DNA of 5,757 nt from an uncultured Elusimicrobiales bacterium (GCA_944325235.1 CALUZE010000087.1:1-5757); one strand, 5' to 3'. Counted from the first letter of the stretch, positions 1 to 5,757 are shown. The notes: a model not told the origin generated them from the letters alone. Translations and numbers: made by a program.

Positions 1-662
1 CGGACTTTTGTATTTTGGATTTGTCCTCTTTTATGCTGGACGCGTCCAAAGACCGCCTGTACACGCTGGGCGCTTCGGCCCCGTCGCGGCGCAGTGCGCA
101 AACGGTACTGGCGGAAATCACCGTCACGCTGTTGCAGCTGATGGCGCCGGTGCTGTCCTTCACCGCCGAAGAAGCCTGGCAGGAACTGCGCAAAACCGCC
201 TTGGGGCGCGATTTGCCGCAGAGTATTTTCCTTTCCAATATGCCGGCGAATGCGTCGCTGATTCCGGACGTGAAACTGGAAGAAAAGTGGAATAAAATCC
301 GCCGCGTGCGCGAAACCGTGCAGAAAGTGCTGGAAGAAACCCGCCAGAAAGGCGTTATCGGCTCCTCGCTGGAAGCGAAAGTGATTTTCAAAACGTCCAA
401 TCCGGAAATGAAAGCGTTCTTGGAAGAAACCAAAGCGTTATGGCCGGAAATTGCCATCGTATCCGCGGTGGAAATTGCGGACGGAACCGAAGAACTGACC
501 GTAGAGGCCGAACACGCCGCCGGGCACAAATGCGCCCGCTGCTGGCAGTGGAAGGAAGACGTCGGCGCCGACGCGGCACACCCCGATTTGTGCTCGCGCT
601 GTGCCCGCGTGCTGGAAAAAGAAGGCATTGTCGTAGAGGAAGGGGAAAAAGTAAGTGCGTAA
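1..662 (+). CDS. ileS: Isoleucine--tRNA ligase, C-terminal part (5' end outside window)
   Basis: This is the last ~219 residues of a class I isoleucyl-tRNA synthetase, which charges tRNA-Ile in the cytoplasm. The reading frame is open from base 3, so the gene continues upstream; a full IleRS is usually about 900-1000 residues. The visible part starts in the anticodon-binding helical domain, with the family signature around DASKDRLY and RRSAQTVL (about bases 39-110). It ends in the C-terminal zinc ribbon: a CxxC pair in HKCARCW (Cys codons at 531 and 540) and a second CxxC pair (Cys codons at 591 and 600), which bind zinc in IleRS of this type. The TAA stop at 660-662 lies inside the start of lspA, an 8-nt overlap that points to translational coupling. 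The catalytic HIGH and KMSKS regions are outside the window, so activity cannot be judged here. Confidence 0.96.
   Translation, partial: DFCILDLSSFMLDASKDRLYTLGASAPSRRSAQTVLAEITVTLLQLMAPVLSFTAEEAWQELRKTALGRDLPQSIFLSNMPANASLIPDVKLEEKWNKIRRVRETVQKVLEETRQKGVIGSSLEAKVIFKTSNPEMKAFLEETKALWPEIAIVSAVEIADGTEELTVEAEHAAGHKCARCWQWKEDVGADAAHPDLCSRCARVLEKEGIVVEEGEKVSA
636..645 (+). promoter_or_regulatory. Ribosome binding site for lspA
   Basis: The purine-rich stretch GAGGAAGGGG lies within the end of ileS, 9 nt before the GTG at 655. It supports that GTG as the lspA start, since the frame has no ATG near the expected N-terminus. Confidence 0.7.
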
Positions 663-1146
663 CGCGTGGCGGCAGCTGTGCACCTGGCTGAGCCAAAACC
701 GCCGGTTGGTCATCGCGGCGGCGGCCATTTTGCTGGTGGACCGGCTGACCAAAGTGTGGGCGCTTATGTATTTGCCGCTGCACCCGGTGGAAGTGTTCCC
801 GTTTTTCCATTTGACGTATGTGGAAAATACGGGCGCGGCCTTCGGAATGATGAAAAACGGCAATTCCCTGCTGATTTTTGTGATGCTGGCCATTGTGGCG
901 TACATCGTGGCCAGCTGGCGGGAGTTGTGCTCCTACGGGCCGTGGGTCAAATGGGGCAGCGTTTTTATTTTGGCGGGTGCGTTGGGCAATCTTTATGATA
1001 GAATAGCTTTAGGCTTTGTTGTAGATTTTTTGGATTTCCGGGTTTGGCCCGTGTTTAATGTGGCCGATTCCTTTATTACGATTGGCGGCTGTATGTTTGT
1101 GCTTTCCTTGTTCATACGGCGCGGCAAACAACGGGAGGAAAAATGA
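655..1146 (+). CDS. lspA: Lipoprotein signal peptidase (signal peptidase II)
   Basis: This 163-residue inner-membrane aspartyl protease cuts the signal peptide from prolipoproteins just before the lipid-modified Cys. All family motifs are present: DRLTK (Asp29), NTGAAFG (58-64), GALGNLYDR (108-116), GFVVDF (120-125) and FNVADS (134-139). By comparison with the family, Asp124 and Asp138 are the catalytic pair. Hydrophobic stretches near residues 18-30, 72-88, 101-114 and 132-154 fit the usual four membrane segments, and the length is normal. The GTG start at 655 is preferred because of a good ribosome binding site and because it gives a basic N-terminus of normal length before the first membrane segment. 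The gene overlaps ileS by 8 nt and the next gene by 4 nt (ATGA). The next gene encodes a lipoprotein, so enzyme and likely substrate are co-expressed. Confidence 0.97.
   Translation: MRNAWRQLCTWLSQNRRLVIAAAAILLVDRLTKVWALMYLPLHPVEVFPFFHLTYVENTGAAFGMMKNGNSLLIFVMLAIVAYIVASWRELCSYGPWVKWGSVFILAGALGNLYDRIALGFVVDFLDFRVWPVFNVADSFITIGGCMFVLSLFIRRGKQREEK
1133..1139 (+). promoter_or_regulatory. Ribosome binding site for the TPR lipoprotein gene
   Basis: GGGAGGA is a near-consensus Shine-Dalgarno sequence at the very end of lspA, with the GGAGG core 4 nt before the ATG at 1143. The spacing is short. It is the strongest such site in the window and suggests this gene is well translated. Confidence 0.7.
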
Positions 1147-2129
1147 AAAAAGTGTTAGGGTTGGCGGCGGCCGTGTTGTTGTTGGCCGCGTGCGGAAGTG
1201 ACGAACGGCTGTTTAAAAAAGCCCAGCTGGCTACCTCTAAAGGCAATTTCACCCAGGCTATGCAGCTCTACTCGCGCCTGATTAAGCAAGACCCCAAAAA
1301 CGCCTCCGCGTATGCAAACCGCGGCCTGTTGTGGGAACGCCTGCCCGTAAAAGACGCCAAGGAACGCGCTAAAAACCGCGCCTATGCCGAGCAGGATTAC
1401 CGTGCCGCCATTGACGCCAACCCGAATATCCCGGAAGTGTACAACAACCTCGGGGCCTTGTACATTGATATGGGCCGCTATCCGCTGGCCGTGTATTATT
1501 TTACCGAAGCCCTGGCCCGCGACCCCAACTATTTTACCGCGCTGATGAACCGCGCCATCGCCTATTCCAAGCAAGGGCGTTCCATGGACGCGTTGACGGA
1601 TTACAACAGCGCGTTTAAACTGCGCCAGGACGAGCCGCTGTTGTTTTTAAACCGCGGGCTGACCTATTACAGCCTGGGCCAGTACGAATCCGCCCTGGAC
1701 GATTACACCTACCTGATTTCGTTAACGCCCGATGATGCCCGTCCGTATTTGGAGCGCGCCCGTGCGTTTATCAAGCTGGGCTACCCGGCCAACGCTTATG
1801 CCGATTTGGAAGAAGCCGTCACCATTAAACCCACCTATGCCTTGGCTTACTATTATATGGGCGATTTGATGTACCGCAGAGGCGAAACCGACTATGCCCT
1901 GGGCCTGCTGGTAAAATCCAAAGAATTGGCCAGCCAATATGTGCCCACGTACGATTTGATGGGGGATATGCTTTCCGTGCAGGACCCGGTGGCCGCTACG
2001 GCCAACTATATGGTGGCCAAAAAGCTGGATCCGGCCAATGCCGCCAAGTACGACCGCAAAATTAATTTAATGCGCACGGAAGCCGGCCGCCAAAGAGTGT
2101 TGGCGGAGCGGTTCTTCCCCGGAAATTAA
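1143..2129 (+). CDS. TPR-repeat lipoprotein
   Basis: This 328-residue protein starts with a lipoprotein signal peptide: basic MKK, a hydrophobic run at residues 4-16, and the lipobox LAAC with Cys17 as the lipidated residue. Position +2 is Gly, not the inner-membrane-retention Asp of enterobacterial rules. The rest is almost wholly tetratricopeptide repeats of about 34 residues. I count eight, at roughly 21-54, 55-96 (with an insert), 97-130, 131-164, 165-198, 199-232, 233-266 and 267-299. They carry the usual Gly/Ala/Tyr pattern and a Pro near the end of each unit, followed by a short basic tail. TPR arrays bind other proteins, so a scaffold or assembly role at a membrane surface is likely; the partner is unknown. 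It overlaps lspA by 4 nt and lies 3 nt before the ATPase-like gene, so a link to that protein is possible but unproven. No catalytic motif is seen. Confidence 0.9.
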   Translation: MKKVLGLAAAVLLLAACGSDERLFKKAQLATSKGNFTQAMQLYSRLIKQDPKNASAYANRGLLWERLPVKDAKERAKNRAYAEQDYRAAIDANPNIPEVYNNLGALYIDMGRYPLAVYYFTEALARDPNYFTALMNRAIAYSKQGRSMDALTDYNSAFKLRQDEPLLFLNRGLTYYSLGQYESALDDYTYLISLTPDDARPYLERARAFIKLGYPANAYADLEEAVTIKPTYALAYYYMGDLMYRRGETDYALGLLVKSKELASQYVPTYDLMGDMLSVQDPVAATANYMVAKKLDPANAAKYDRKINLMRTEAGRQRVLAERFFPGN

Positions 2130-2132
2130 CCT

Positions 2133-4085
2133 ATGACGCAACTGCCTTTAATGTCTTCCCGCCCGGATCCGGCGGCCCTTTCGGTGCCGTCCCGGGCGTA
2201 TACTTACCGTTTCTTTTTGTCTGCCTGCTTTTTAGTGCTCATCTTGTTTTCGCTTACTTTTCGCCACTCCACGGTGGGTATTTTTATTTTGTGCCTGATG
2301 GACTTTTTGTTCTGCGCGGACGTTTTGGTACGAAGCGCCGGCAAGGATATTTGGGCCGGTCGGATGCGCTTTGCCGTACTCGTGACGCTGTGCGCGGGGG
2401 CGGGGTTTTTGTATTCTACGTTTAACACGTTTTTGACGGTAAAATTGTACGGTCCGGTGCAGGATTTGTTTTTGTATACCGCACTGCTTATCACGCTTGC
2501 GCTGTGGGCCGAACGCCGCCTGGCGCGCGAAAAAGAAAAAGCCCGCGTGTTTATCAAAAAGCTGGACGACTTTTTGCCCAAATCCGGCCGCTTGTGTGTG
2601 GGGCGGCATTTCCGCAAGGTGTTTGCGGGGGAACTGAAACAAGGCGATTTGATTTTGGTAAAGCCCGGCGAACGGCTGCCGGCGGACGGCATTCTGCGCA
2701 AAGGCAAAACCTCCATTGACGAGCAGTTAATCACCGGCAATATGCTCCCCACTTCCAAAATTGTGGGCAGCCACGTTTATGCCGGAACGTTGAACAAATC
2801 GGCCGATGTCTATATAGAAGTAACGGCCGTGCTGGCGGACTCCGCTTTGCTCAGCGTCATCAACGCCATTAAGCAGGGCGAGCGCCACCGCAGCGCTTTT
2901 AAAAGCGTGCTGGACGTCTTTTCGGCCTGGCTGCTGCCGCTGTTGGTGTTGGCGGCAGGGGGCGCTTATGCGGCGCTGTTGCACGCGTATGGGGCGGCTC
3001 ACTGGTTTACGTATTTGGGTGTTTTGCTGTTTATTTTGGCGGTGGCCTGCCCGGTGGCGTGGGTGTTTATTGCGGTGTTCCCGTTCTTTTTTACGCGCAC
3101 GGGTGCGCGGCGGGAGAAAATTAAAATTCAAAATATGTACGTGCTGGATGAATTATCCCGCGCGGATACGGTATTTTTTGATAAAACCGGCACGCTGACG
3201 TATGGCGAGCTGCGGGTGTCGGGCATTTTCCCGGCGGAAAATGTCACCAAGCGCCACCTGCTTACCACCATCGCCACGGCCGAACAACTGGTGGACGGCC
3301 CGTTTGCCGATGCCATTAACCTCTGCGCCAAAGAGCACAAAATCCGCACCAAACGGCTGTTGTGCTTTGACGTGTTGCCCGGGTTAGGGGTAGAAGCCAC
3401 CTGCGGGGAAGACAAAATTTTGGCGGGGCGGACCCAATGGCTGGAAGAACGAGGCGTTGCCACATCGGCCAAAGTGGCTACCGCGGCCGAGGCCGTGGTG
3501 TGTGTGGCGCGCAACGGGCAGTTTGAAGGCTATTTAACGCTGGCCGACGAACTGCGCCCCGGCGCGAAGGAAACGATTGCCTTATTAAAATCTCTGGGGA
3601 AGGATATTGTGCTGGTGTCGGGCGATAACGAAACGTCCGTTGCCGTGATTGCCCAGGCCGCCGGAATAGAAAAAGTAAACTCCAATGTACTGCCTAAAAC
3701 CAAGGCGGAAATCATCACCAATTTGCGCAATATGGGCAAACGCGTGGTGATGGTGGGGGACGGATTTAACGATATTATTGCCCTGTTGCGGGCGGATGCG
3801 GGGATTGTGTTTGCCTCGGGCCGCAACGTGTACAACAACTGGGTGGACGTGATTGTGAAAGGGCGGGACTTGTTCCCCGTTTCGTATTTATTTACAATAA
3901 ATAAAAAGCTGCGCCGGGTAGTTTTGACCAACGCCGTATTGTCCGTATTGCTCAGCGGCGGTTGGGCGGCGTGGCTGTTGTGGCATATGCCGCACGCACA
4001 AGGCTGGGCCCAGCCGATCGGCGGGGCGCTGGCGGTAGTGCTGGTAGTTTTGTTAAATTCAATGAGGATGATGAAAATAAAATGA
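2133..4085 (+). CDS. Divergent P1B-like P-type ATPase with altered catalytic and ion-site motifs
   Basis: This 650-residue membrane protein has P1B (heavy-metal) ATPase architecture. Four membrane segments lie at about 26-43, 46-66, 79-97 and 110-127, followed by an actuator domain (~145-235). Two more segments (262-285, 291-320) precede the P and N domains (~340-580), and the last two are near 597-617 and 628-643. There is no N-terminal metal-binding domain. Conserved features are the DKTGTLT phosphorylation site (Asp350), the GLG turn of the N domain (417-419), SGDN (496-499) and GDGFND (542-547). Unusual features are TGN instead of TGE in the actuator loop (Asn203), CPV instead of CPC in TM6 (306-308), GP instead of HP in the N domain (389-390), and no Asn-Tyr (TM7) or Met/Ser (TM8) ion ligands at the expected places. 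The Cys306-to-Asp350 spacing (44) equals that of Archaeoglobus CopA as I recall it, so the alignment is secure. Substrate is unknown and pump activity is doubtful. The ATG at 2133 has only a weak GGAA (2121-2124) upstream. Confidence 0.88.
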   Translation: MTQLPLMSSRPDPAALSVPSRAYTYRFFLSACFLVLILFSLTFRHSTVGIFILCLMDFLFCADVLVRSAGKDIWAGRMRFAVLVTLCAGAGFLYSTFNTFLTVKLYGPVQDLFLYTALLITLALWAERRLAREKEKARVFIKKLDDFLPKSGRLCVGRHFRKVFAGELKQGDLILVKPGERLPADGILRKGKTSIDEQLITGNMLPTSKIVGSHVYAGTLNKSADVYIEVTAVLADSALLSVINAIKQGERHRSAFKSVLDVFSAWLLPLLVLAAGGAYAALLHAYGAAHWFTYLGVLLFILAVACPVAWVFIAVFPFFFTRTGARREKIKIQNMYVLDELSRADTVFFDKTGTLTYGELRVSGIFPAENVTKRHLLTTIATAEQLVDGPFADAINLCAKEHKIRTKRLLCFDVLPGLGVEATCGEDKILAGRTQWLEERGVATSAKVATAAEAVVCVARNGQFEGYLTLADELRPGAKETIALLKSLGKDIVLVSGDNETSVAVIAQAAGIEKVNSNVLPKTKAEIITNLRNMGKRVVMVGDGFNDIIALLRADAGIVFASGRNVYNNWVDVIVKGRDLFPVSYLFTINKKLRRVVLTNAVLSVLLSGGWAAWLLWHMPHAQGWAQPIGGALAVVLVVLLNSMRMMKIK

Positions 4086-4483
4086 CACACGATCTTGATT
4101 TTGGTTACACCGCGGACCACGCCCGCAAAAATGCCGATGCCGTCTTGCCGGACATCCAATGCTGGCCCAACCAGTATAAGCGCGATTACGATGTGAAAAT
4201 TGAACTGCCGGAATTTACTTCCGTCTGCCCCAAAACGGGATTGCCGGATTTCGGTACGATTACCATTGAATACACCCCGGACGAATGGTGCCTGGAATTG
4301 AAATCTTTGAAATACTACTTGCTGGAATACCGCGATATGGGTATTTTTATGGAAAATATCGCCAACAAAATTTTGGACGACGTGGTGAAAGCCTGCAAGC
4401 CCAAAAAAGCCGTTGTAACGGGTGTGTTTACGCCGCGCGGCGGGCTGCGCTCGGTCATCACGGCTAAATACGAGAAAAAATAA
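4082..4483 (+). CDS. queF: NADPH-dependent 7-cyano-7-deazaguanine (preQ0) reductase
   Basis: This 133-residue cytoplasmic enzyme matches the short, unimodular (Bacillus-type) QueF. QueF reduces preQ0 to preQ1 with NADPH, the committed step towards queuosine at the tRNA wobble position. The family motif EFTSVCPKTGLPDF contains the nucleophile Cys49 and the acid/base Asp56, with the usual spacing of 7. The QueF signature ELKSLKYYLLEYR follows (72-84), and FTPRGGLRS (116-124) closes the fold. Glu91 lies 42 residues after Cys49, as Glu97 does after Cys55 in B. subtilis QueF. The preceding His of that enzyme (His96) is Met90 here. The start at 4082 is chosen because it gives the normal length and an ATGA overlap with the ATPase-like gene; the frame is open upstream but offers no better start. 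A GAGG at 4064-4067 is rather far (14 nt), so translation may depend on coupling. No other queuosine gene is in view. Confidence 0.95.
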   Translation: MTHDLDFGYTADHARKNADAVLPDIQCWPNQYKRDYDVKIELPEFTSVCPKTGLPDFGTITIEYTPDEWCLELKSLKYYLLEYRDMGIFMENIANKILDDVVKACKPKKAVVTGVFTPRGGLRSVITAKYEKK

Positions 4484-5196
4484 TGAACAAAAAAACGCTG
4501 ATGATGGCCGGTGTGCTGGTGCTGGTGTTTTTGGCCGGCGTGGCAACCATGCGCATTTGGGACGCTTACCACGCCCCCAAACCGGTGCCTGCCGGACAAA
4601 TGCCGGGCAGTGATTCGTTGCTGTTGGTGGATATGGGGGACGCTACCGAGCCGGAAGGCATTATGCTGGTGGAGGAACCCGAGTATGTGGACGATTCCAA
4701 GGTGCCTTCCCAGCTGTCCAAGATTAAAATGCAAGGAATGGACCGCGTGATTTCCCGCAGCGGTACGGTGGTGGAAGCCCCCGAAGCAGAGGACGACAGC
4801 CCCGTAGTGCTGGGCAATGTGGACCGCACGGCTGTTCCTTCCGCTACGGCGCCCAAACCGCTGGACCCGGCGGACGTCAAAAGCAATATGTCTATGATTG
4901 ACGCCCCCGTCAAGGCGCGCATTATCAAAACGTTGGCGGATTACAAAGCTTTCAAGCGCAAGGCCCGCGGCAAATATCCGGCGGCGGATTTTTCCAAGGA
5001 CTATATTGTGGCGCTGGAATCCACCAGCAACTTGCCCGACAAAGTGTTTGAAATCCAGGACGTGCAGGAACAGAACGGCAAAATGGTGGTGATTTACCGG
5101 GTGAACATTTTTGGTTTAGACCAAAAGACCAACACCCACAGCGCCGTACGTATTGCCAAGCGCGACCTGCCCGTAGAATTAAAACAGGTTTTATAA
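4483..5196 (+). CDS. Membrane-anchored protein with acidic linker and small C-terminal domain, function unknown
   Basis: I do not recognise this 237-residue protein with confidence. It has a short basic N-terminus and one hydrophobic segment (about 5-22) with no Cys lipobox, so it is probably an uncleaved signal anchor with the rest outside the cytoplasm. Residues 31-140 are rich in Pro, Ala, Asp and Glu and look disordered. Residues about 145-235 look folded, with alternating strands, DFSKDYIVAL (169-178) and a dense basic/acidic C-terminus. The pattern of a strand after an aspartate-phenylalanine pair, followed by a second strand after a short Asn-Gly turn (198-199), loosely resembles the C-terminal domain of PrcB-type proteins; this is a weak guess. 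The ATG overlaps the queF stop by 1 nt (TAATG) with only a weak GAG upstream, so it is probably translated by re-initiation. It is the last gene before the terminator at 5212. Confidence 0.8.
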   Translation: MNKKTLMMAGVLVLVFLAGVATMRIWDAYHAPKPVPAGQMPGSDSLLLVDMGDATEPEGIMLVEEPEYVDDSKVPSQLSKIKMQGMDRVISRSGTVVEAPEAEDDSPVVLGNVDRTAVPSATAPKPLDPADVKSNMSMIDAPVKARIIKTLADYKAFKRKARGKYPAADFSKDYIVALESTSNLPDKVFEIQDVQEQNGKMVVIYRVNIFGLDQKTNTHSAVRIAKRDLPVELKQVL

Positions 5197-5211
5197 CAGA
5201 AATAGCAACTG

Positions 5212-5240
5212 AAAACCCGGCCCATCCGGCCGGGTTTTTT
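5212..5240 (+). terminator. Rho-independent terminator of the ileS-lspA operon
   Basis: A perfect 10-bp stem, AAAACCCGGC (5212-5221) with GCCGGGTTTT (5229-5238), encloses a 7-nt loop and ends in a run of six T (5235-5240). It begins 15 nt after the last stop codon and should end transcription of the whole plus-strand gene run. The A-run on the left arm also gives some U-tract in the other direction, so it may partly act on minus-strand read-through. Confidence 0.93.
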
Positions 5241-5464
5241 AATGGGATAAAAGCAGCAAGGATTGTTGCACCCCGGATGAGCGGGTCCCGCTCGGGGGCG
5301 GGCCGGAGGTTTGGCGGTGCGGCTTGGCGTGGCCTGCGGGCGGATATACGATGAGGTGCACGGGCATCGGCCGGGTAAAGCAAATAGGGATTTAAGCGAG
5401 GGACACCATGGGAGGGGCCCGTTGCACCATTGCCCATGCGTATGTTAAGAAAAAAAGCGCAGAA
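5241..5464. other. GC-rich structured intergenic stretch without a convincing gene; possible non-coding RNA
   Basis: About 220 nt lie between two facing terminators and I find no believable protein gene in them. The first part is rich in inverted repeats. GCAGCAA (5253-5259) pairs with TTGTTGC (5263-5269) with one G-U pair and a GGA loop. Directly after it, GAGCGG (5279-5284) pairs with CCGCTC (5288-5293), extended outside by CCCC (5271-5274) with GGGG (5294-5297) across a 4-nt bulge. Further on, CGATG (5349-5353) pairs with CATCG (5365-5369), and CATGGG (5407-5412) with CCCATG (5433-5438). It does not match the hallmark sequences of tmRNA, RNase P RNA, SRP RNA or a long 6S-type rod that I know. 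I see no clear promoter on either strand, so expression is unproven. Confidence 0.4.
5265..5428 (+). repeat. 8-bp direct repeat GTTGCACC with a complementary 6-mer between the copies
   Basis: GTTGCACC occurs at 5265-5272 and again at 5421-5428. GGTGCA (5355-5360), the complement of its last six bases, lies between the two. In RNA the middle element could pair with either outer copy, giving two mutually exclusive folds. The first copy also overlaps the hairpin at 5253-5269. At eight bases, chance is possible in GC-rich DNA. Confidence 0.35.
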
Positions 5465-5489
5465 AAAACCGGGCGGAAAGCCCGGTTTT
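5463..5489 (-). terminator. Rho-independent terminator of the HU-family gene
   Basis: A perfect 10-bp stem, AAAACCGGGC (5465-5474) with GCCCGGTTTT (5480-5489), encloses a 5-nt loop GGAAA. Read on the minus strand it starts 4 nt after the HU stop codon and ends in six T (complement of 5468-5463), followed by a second T-run (complement of 5456-5450). On the plus strand it is followed by a T-rich stretch (5486-5502), so it could act in both directions and would also end any plus-strand transcript from the intergenic stretch. Confidence 0.9.
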
Positions 5490-5493
5490 GTGT

Positions 5494-5757
5494 TTATTTT
5501 TTAAGCAGATTTTCCGATGGCTTAAACCGTACCTTTTGTTTGGCCGGTACCTGCACTTTGGCGCCGGTTTTGGGGTTGCGGCGCGTAACGGGGCGAGCGG
5601 TTTTTAAGTGGAAAGAGCCGAAATTGCTGATGACCACTTTTCCGTCGCGCTTTAAGCCGTGTTTGATGATTTCAAAAACTTTGTCCACGGACAGTTTGGC
5701 TTGTTTCTTGTCCAAAACGTGCCGGGTTAAATGTCGGATAACGTCGTCCTTATTCAT
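5494..5757 (-). CDS. HU/IHF-family DNA-binding protein
   Basis: This 87-residue basic protein is the normal length for the HU/IHF family of small dimeric nucleoid proteins that bend DNA. The N-terminal half (about 1-40) is the helical dimerisation part, with the typical MNKDDVI start. VVISNFGSF (41-49) fits the conserved strand and turn at the base of the DNA-binding arms. The arm tip contains RRNPKTG (59-65), in which Pro62 is the residue that inserts between base pairs in HU and IHF. VRFKPSENL (76-84) is the conserved C-terminal strand and helix start. The Gly that usually precedes RNP is Arg59 here, adding charge at the tip. Nothing in the sequence separates HU from an IHF subunit, so no gene symbol is given. 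The ATG complement is at the last three bases of the window, so the promoter and ribosome binding site lie outside. The gene is convergent with the plus-strand operon. Confidence 0.95.
   Translation of the reverse strand: MNKDDVIRHLTRHVLDKKQAKLSVDKVFEIIKHGLKRDGKVVISNFGSFHLKTARPVTRRNPKTGAKVQVPAKQKVRFKPSENLLKK

Noticed and set aside
3962..4081. Extended queF start at 3962, adding 40 residues.
   Set aside because: The added segment is antifamily in length, overlaps the last membrane segment of the ATPase-like gene in another frame, and has no QueF similarity. The ATG at 4082 gives the normal N-terminus.
3530..4546. Minus-strand frame of 338 codons opposite the ATPase-like gene and queF.
   Set aside because: It is antisense to two genes with clear family motifs. 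Long antisense frames are expected in GC-rich coding DNA, and the product shows no domain.
5277..5354. Short plus-strand frame of 25 codons, rich in Arg and Gly, in the intergenic stretch.
   Set aside because: It has no ribosome binding site and lies over strong hairpins. Its composition simply reflects GC-rich DNA.
4952..5437. Minus-strand frame of 161 codons across the operon terminator.
   Set aside because: It overlaps the end of the 4483-5196 gene and passes through the terminator hairpin, with low-complexity Pro/Arg/Ala content and no recognisable motif.
5441..5450. Possible minus-strand -10 box (TAACAT) after the HU terminator, which could start an antisense RNA through the gap.
   Set aside because: There is no acceptable -35 box at the right distance, and the T-runs around it are already explained by the terminator.
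5241..5450. Candidate 6S, SRP, RNase P or tmRNA gene.
   Set aside because: The two ends do not pair into a long rod as 6S RNA would. The SRP tetraloop region, the RNase P P4 core and the tmRNA ends are not present on either strand.
5408..5757. Plus-strand open frame from an ATG at 5408 with a GAGGG 5 nt upstream, open to the window end.
   Set aside because: It reads straight through a strong terminator hairpin and is antisense to the well-conserved HU-family gene. Its translation shows no recognisable domain and is best explained as a shadow.

Overview
The window reads as ordinary bacterial chromosome with mixed, moderately high GC and very tight packing. One plus-strand gene run covers positions 1 to 5196: the 3' part of ileS, then lspA, a TPR lipoprotein, a P-type ATPase-like protein, queF and a membrane-anchored protein of unknown function. 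Every junction is an overlap (8, 4, 4 or 1 nt) or a 3-nt gap, so this looks like one transcription unit. It ends at a strong intrinsic terminator at 5212-5240. A convergent HU-family DNA-binding protein gene fills 5494-5757 on the minus strand, with its own terminator at 5463-5489. Between the two terminators lie about 220 nt that are GC-rich, hairpin-forming and have no convincing gene.

The organism cannot be fixed from this sequence. Queuosine biosynthesis, type II signal peptidase and IleRS with a C-terminal zinc ribbon all fit a bacterium. The overall style recalls uncultured Elusimicrobiota, but that is an impression, not evidence.

How the genes relate: ileS-lspA adjacency is very common in bacteria. 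Here LspA is followed directly by a protein with a textbook lipobox, so the peptidase and a likely substrate are made together. The TPR lipoprotein should sit on a membrane surface as a protein-binding scaffold. QueF makes preQ1 for queuosine in tRNA and has no obvious functional link to its neighbours. The last gene encodes one N-terminal membrane anchor, a long acidic Pro/Ala-rich linker and a small C-terminal domain.

The most unusual item is the P-type ATPase-like protein. It has the P1B-type layout and keeps the phosphorylation site (DKTGTLT) and the GDGxND hinge. It has lost the actuator-domain Glu (TGE is TGN), the second Cys of the CPC ion-site motif (CPV), the His of the N-domain HP motif, and the TM7/TM8 ion-site residues. 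This suggests a repurposed or very slow pump, not a standard metal exporter. The structured gap at 5241-5464 is the second item worth attention.
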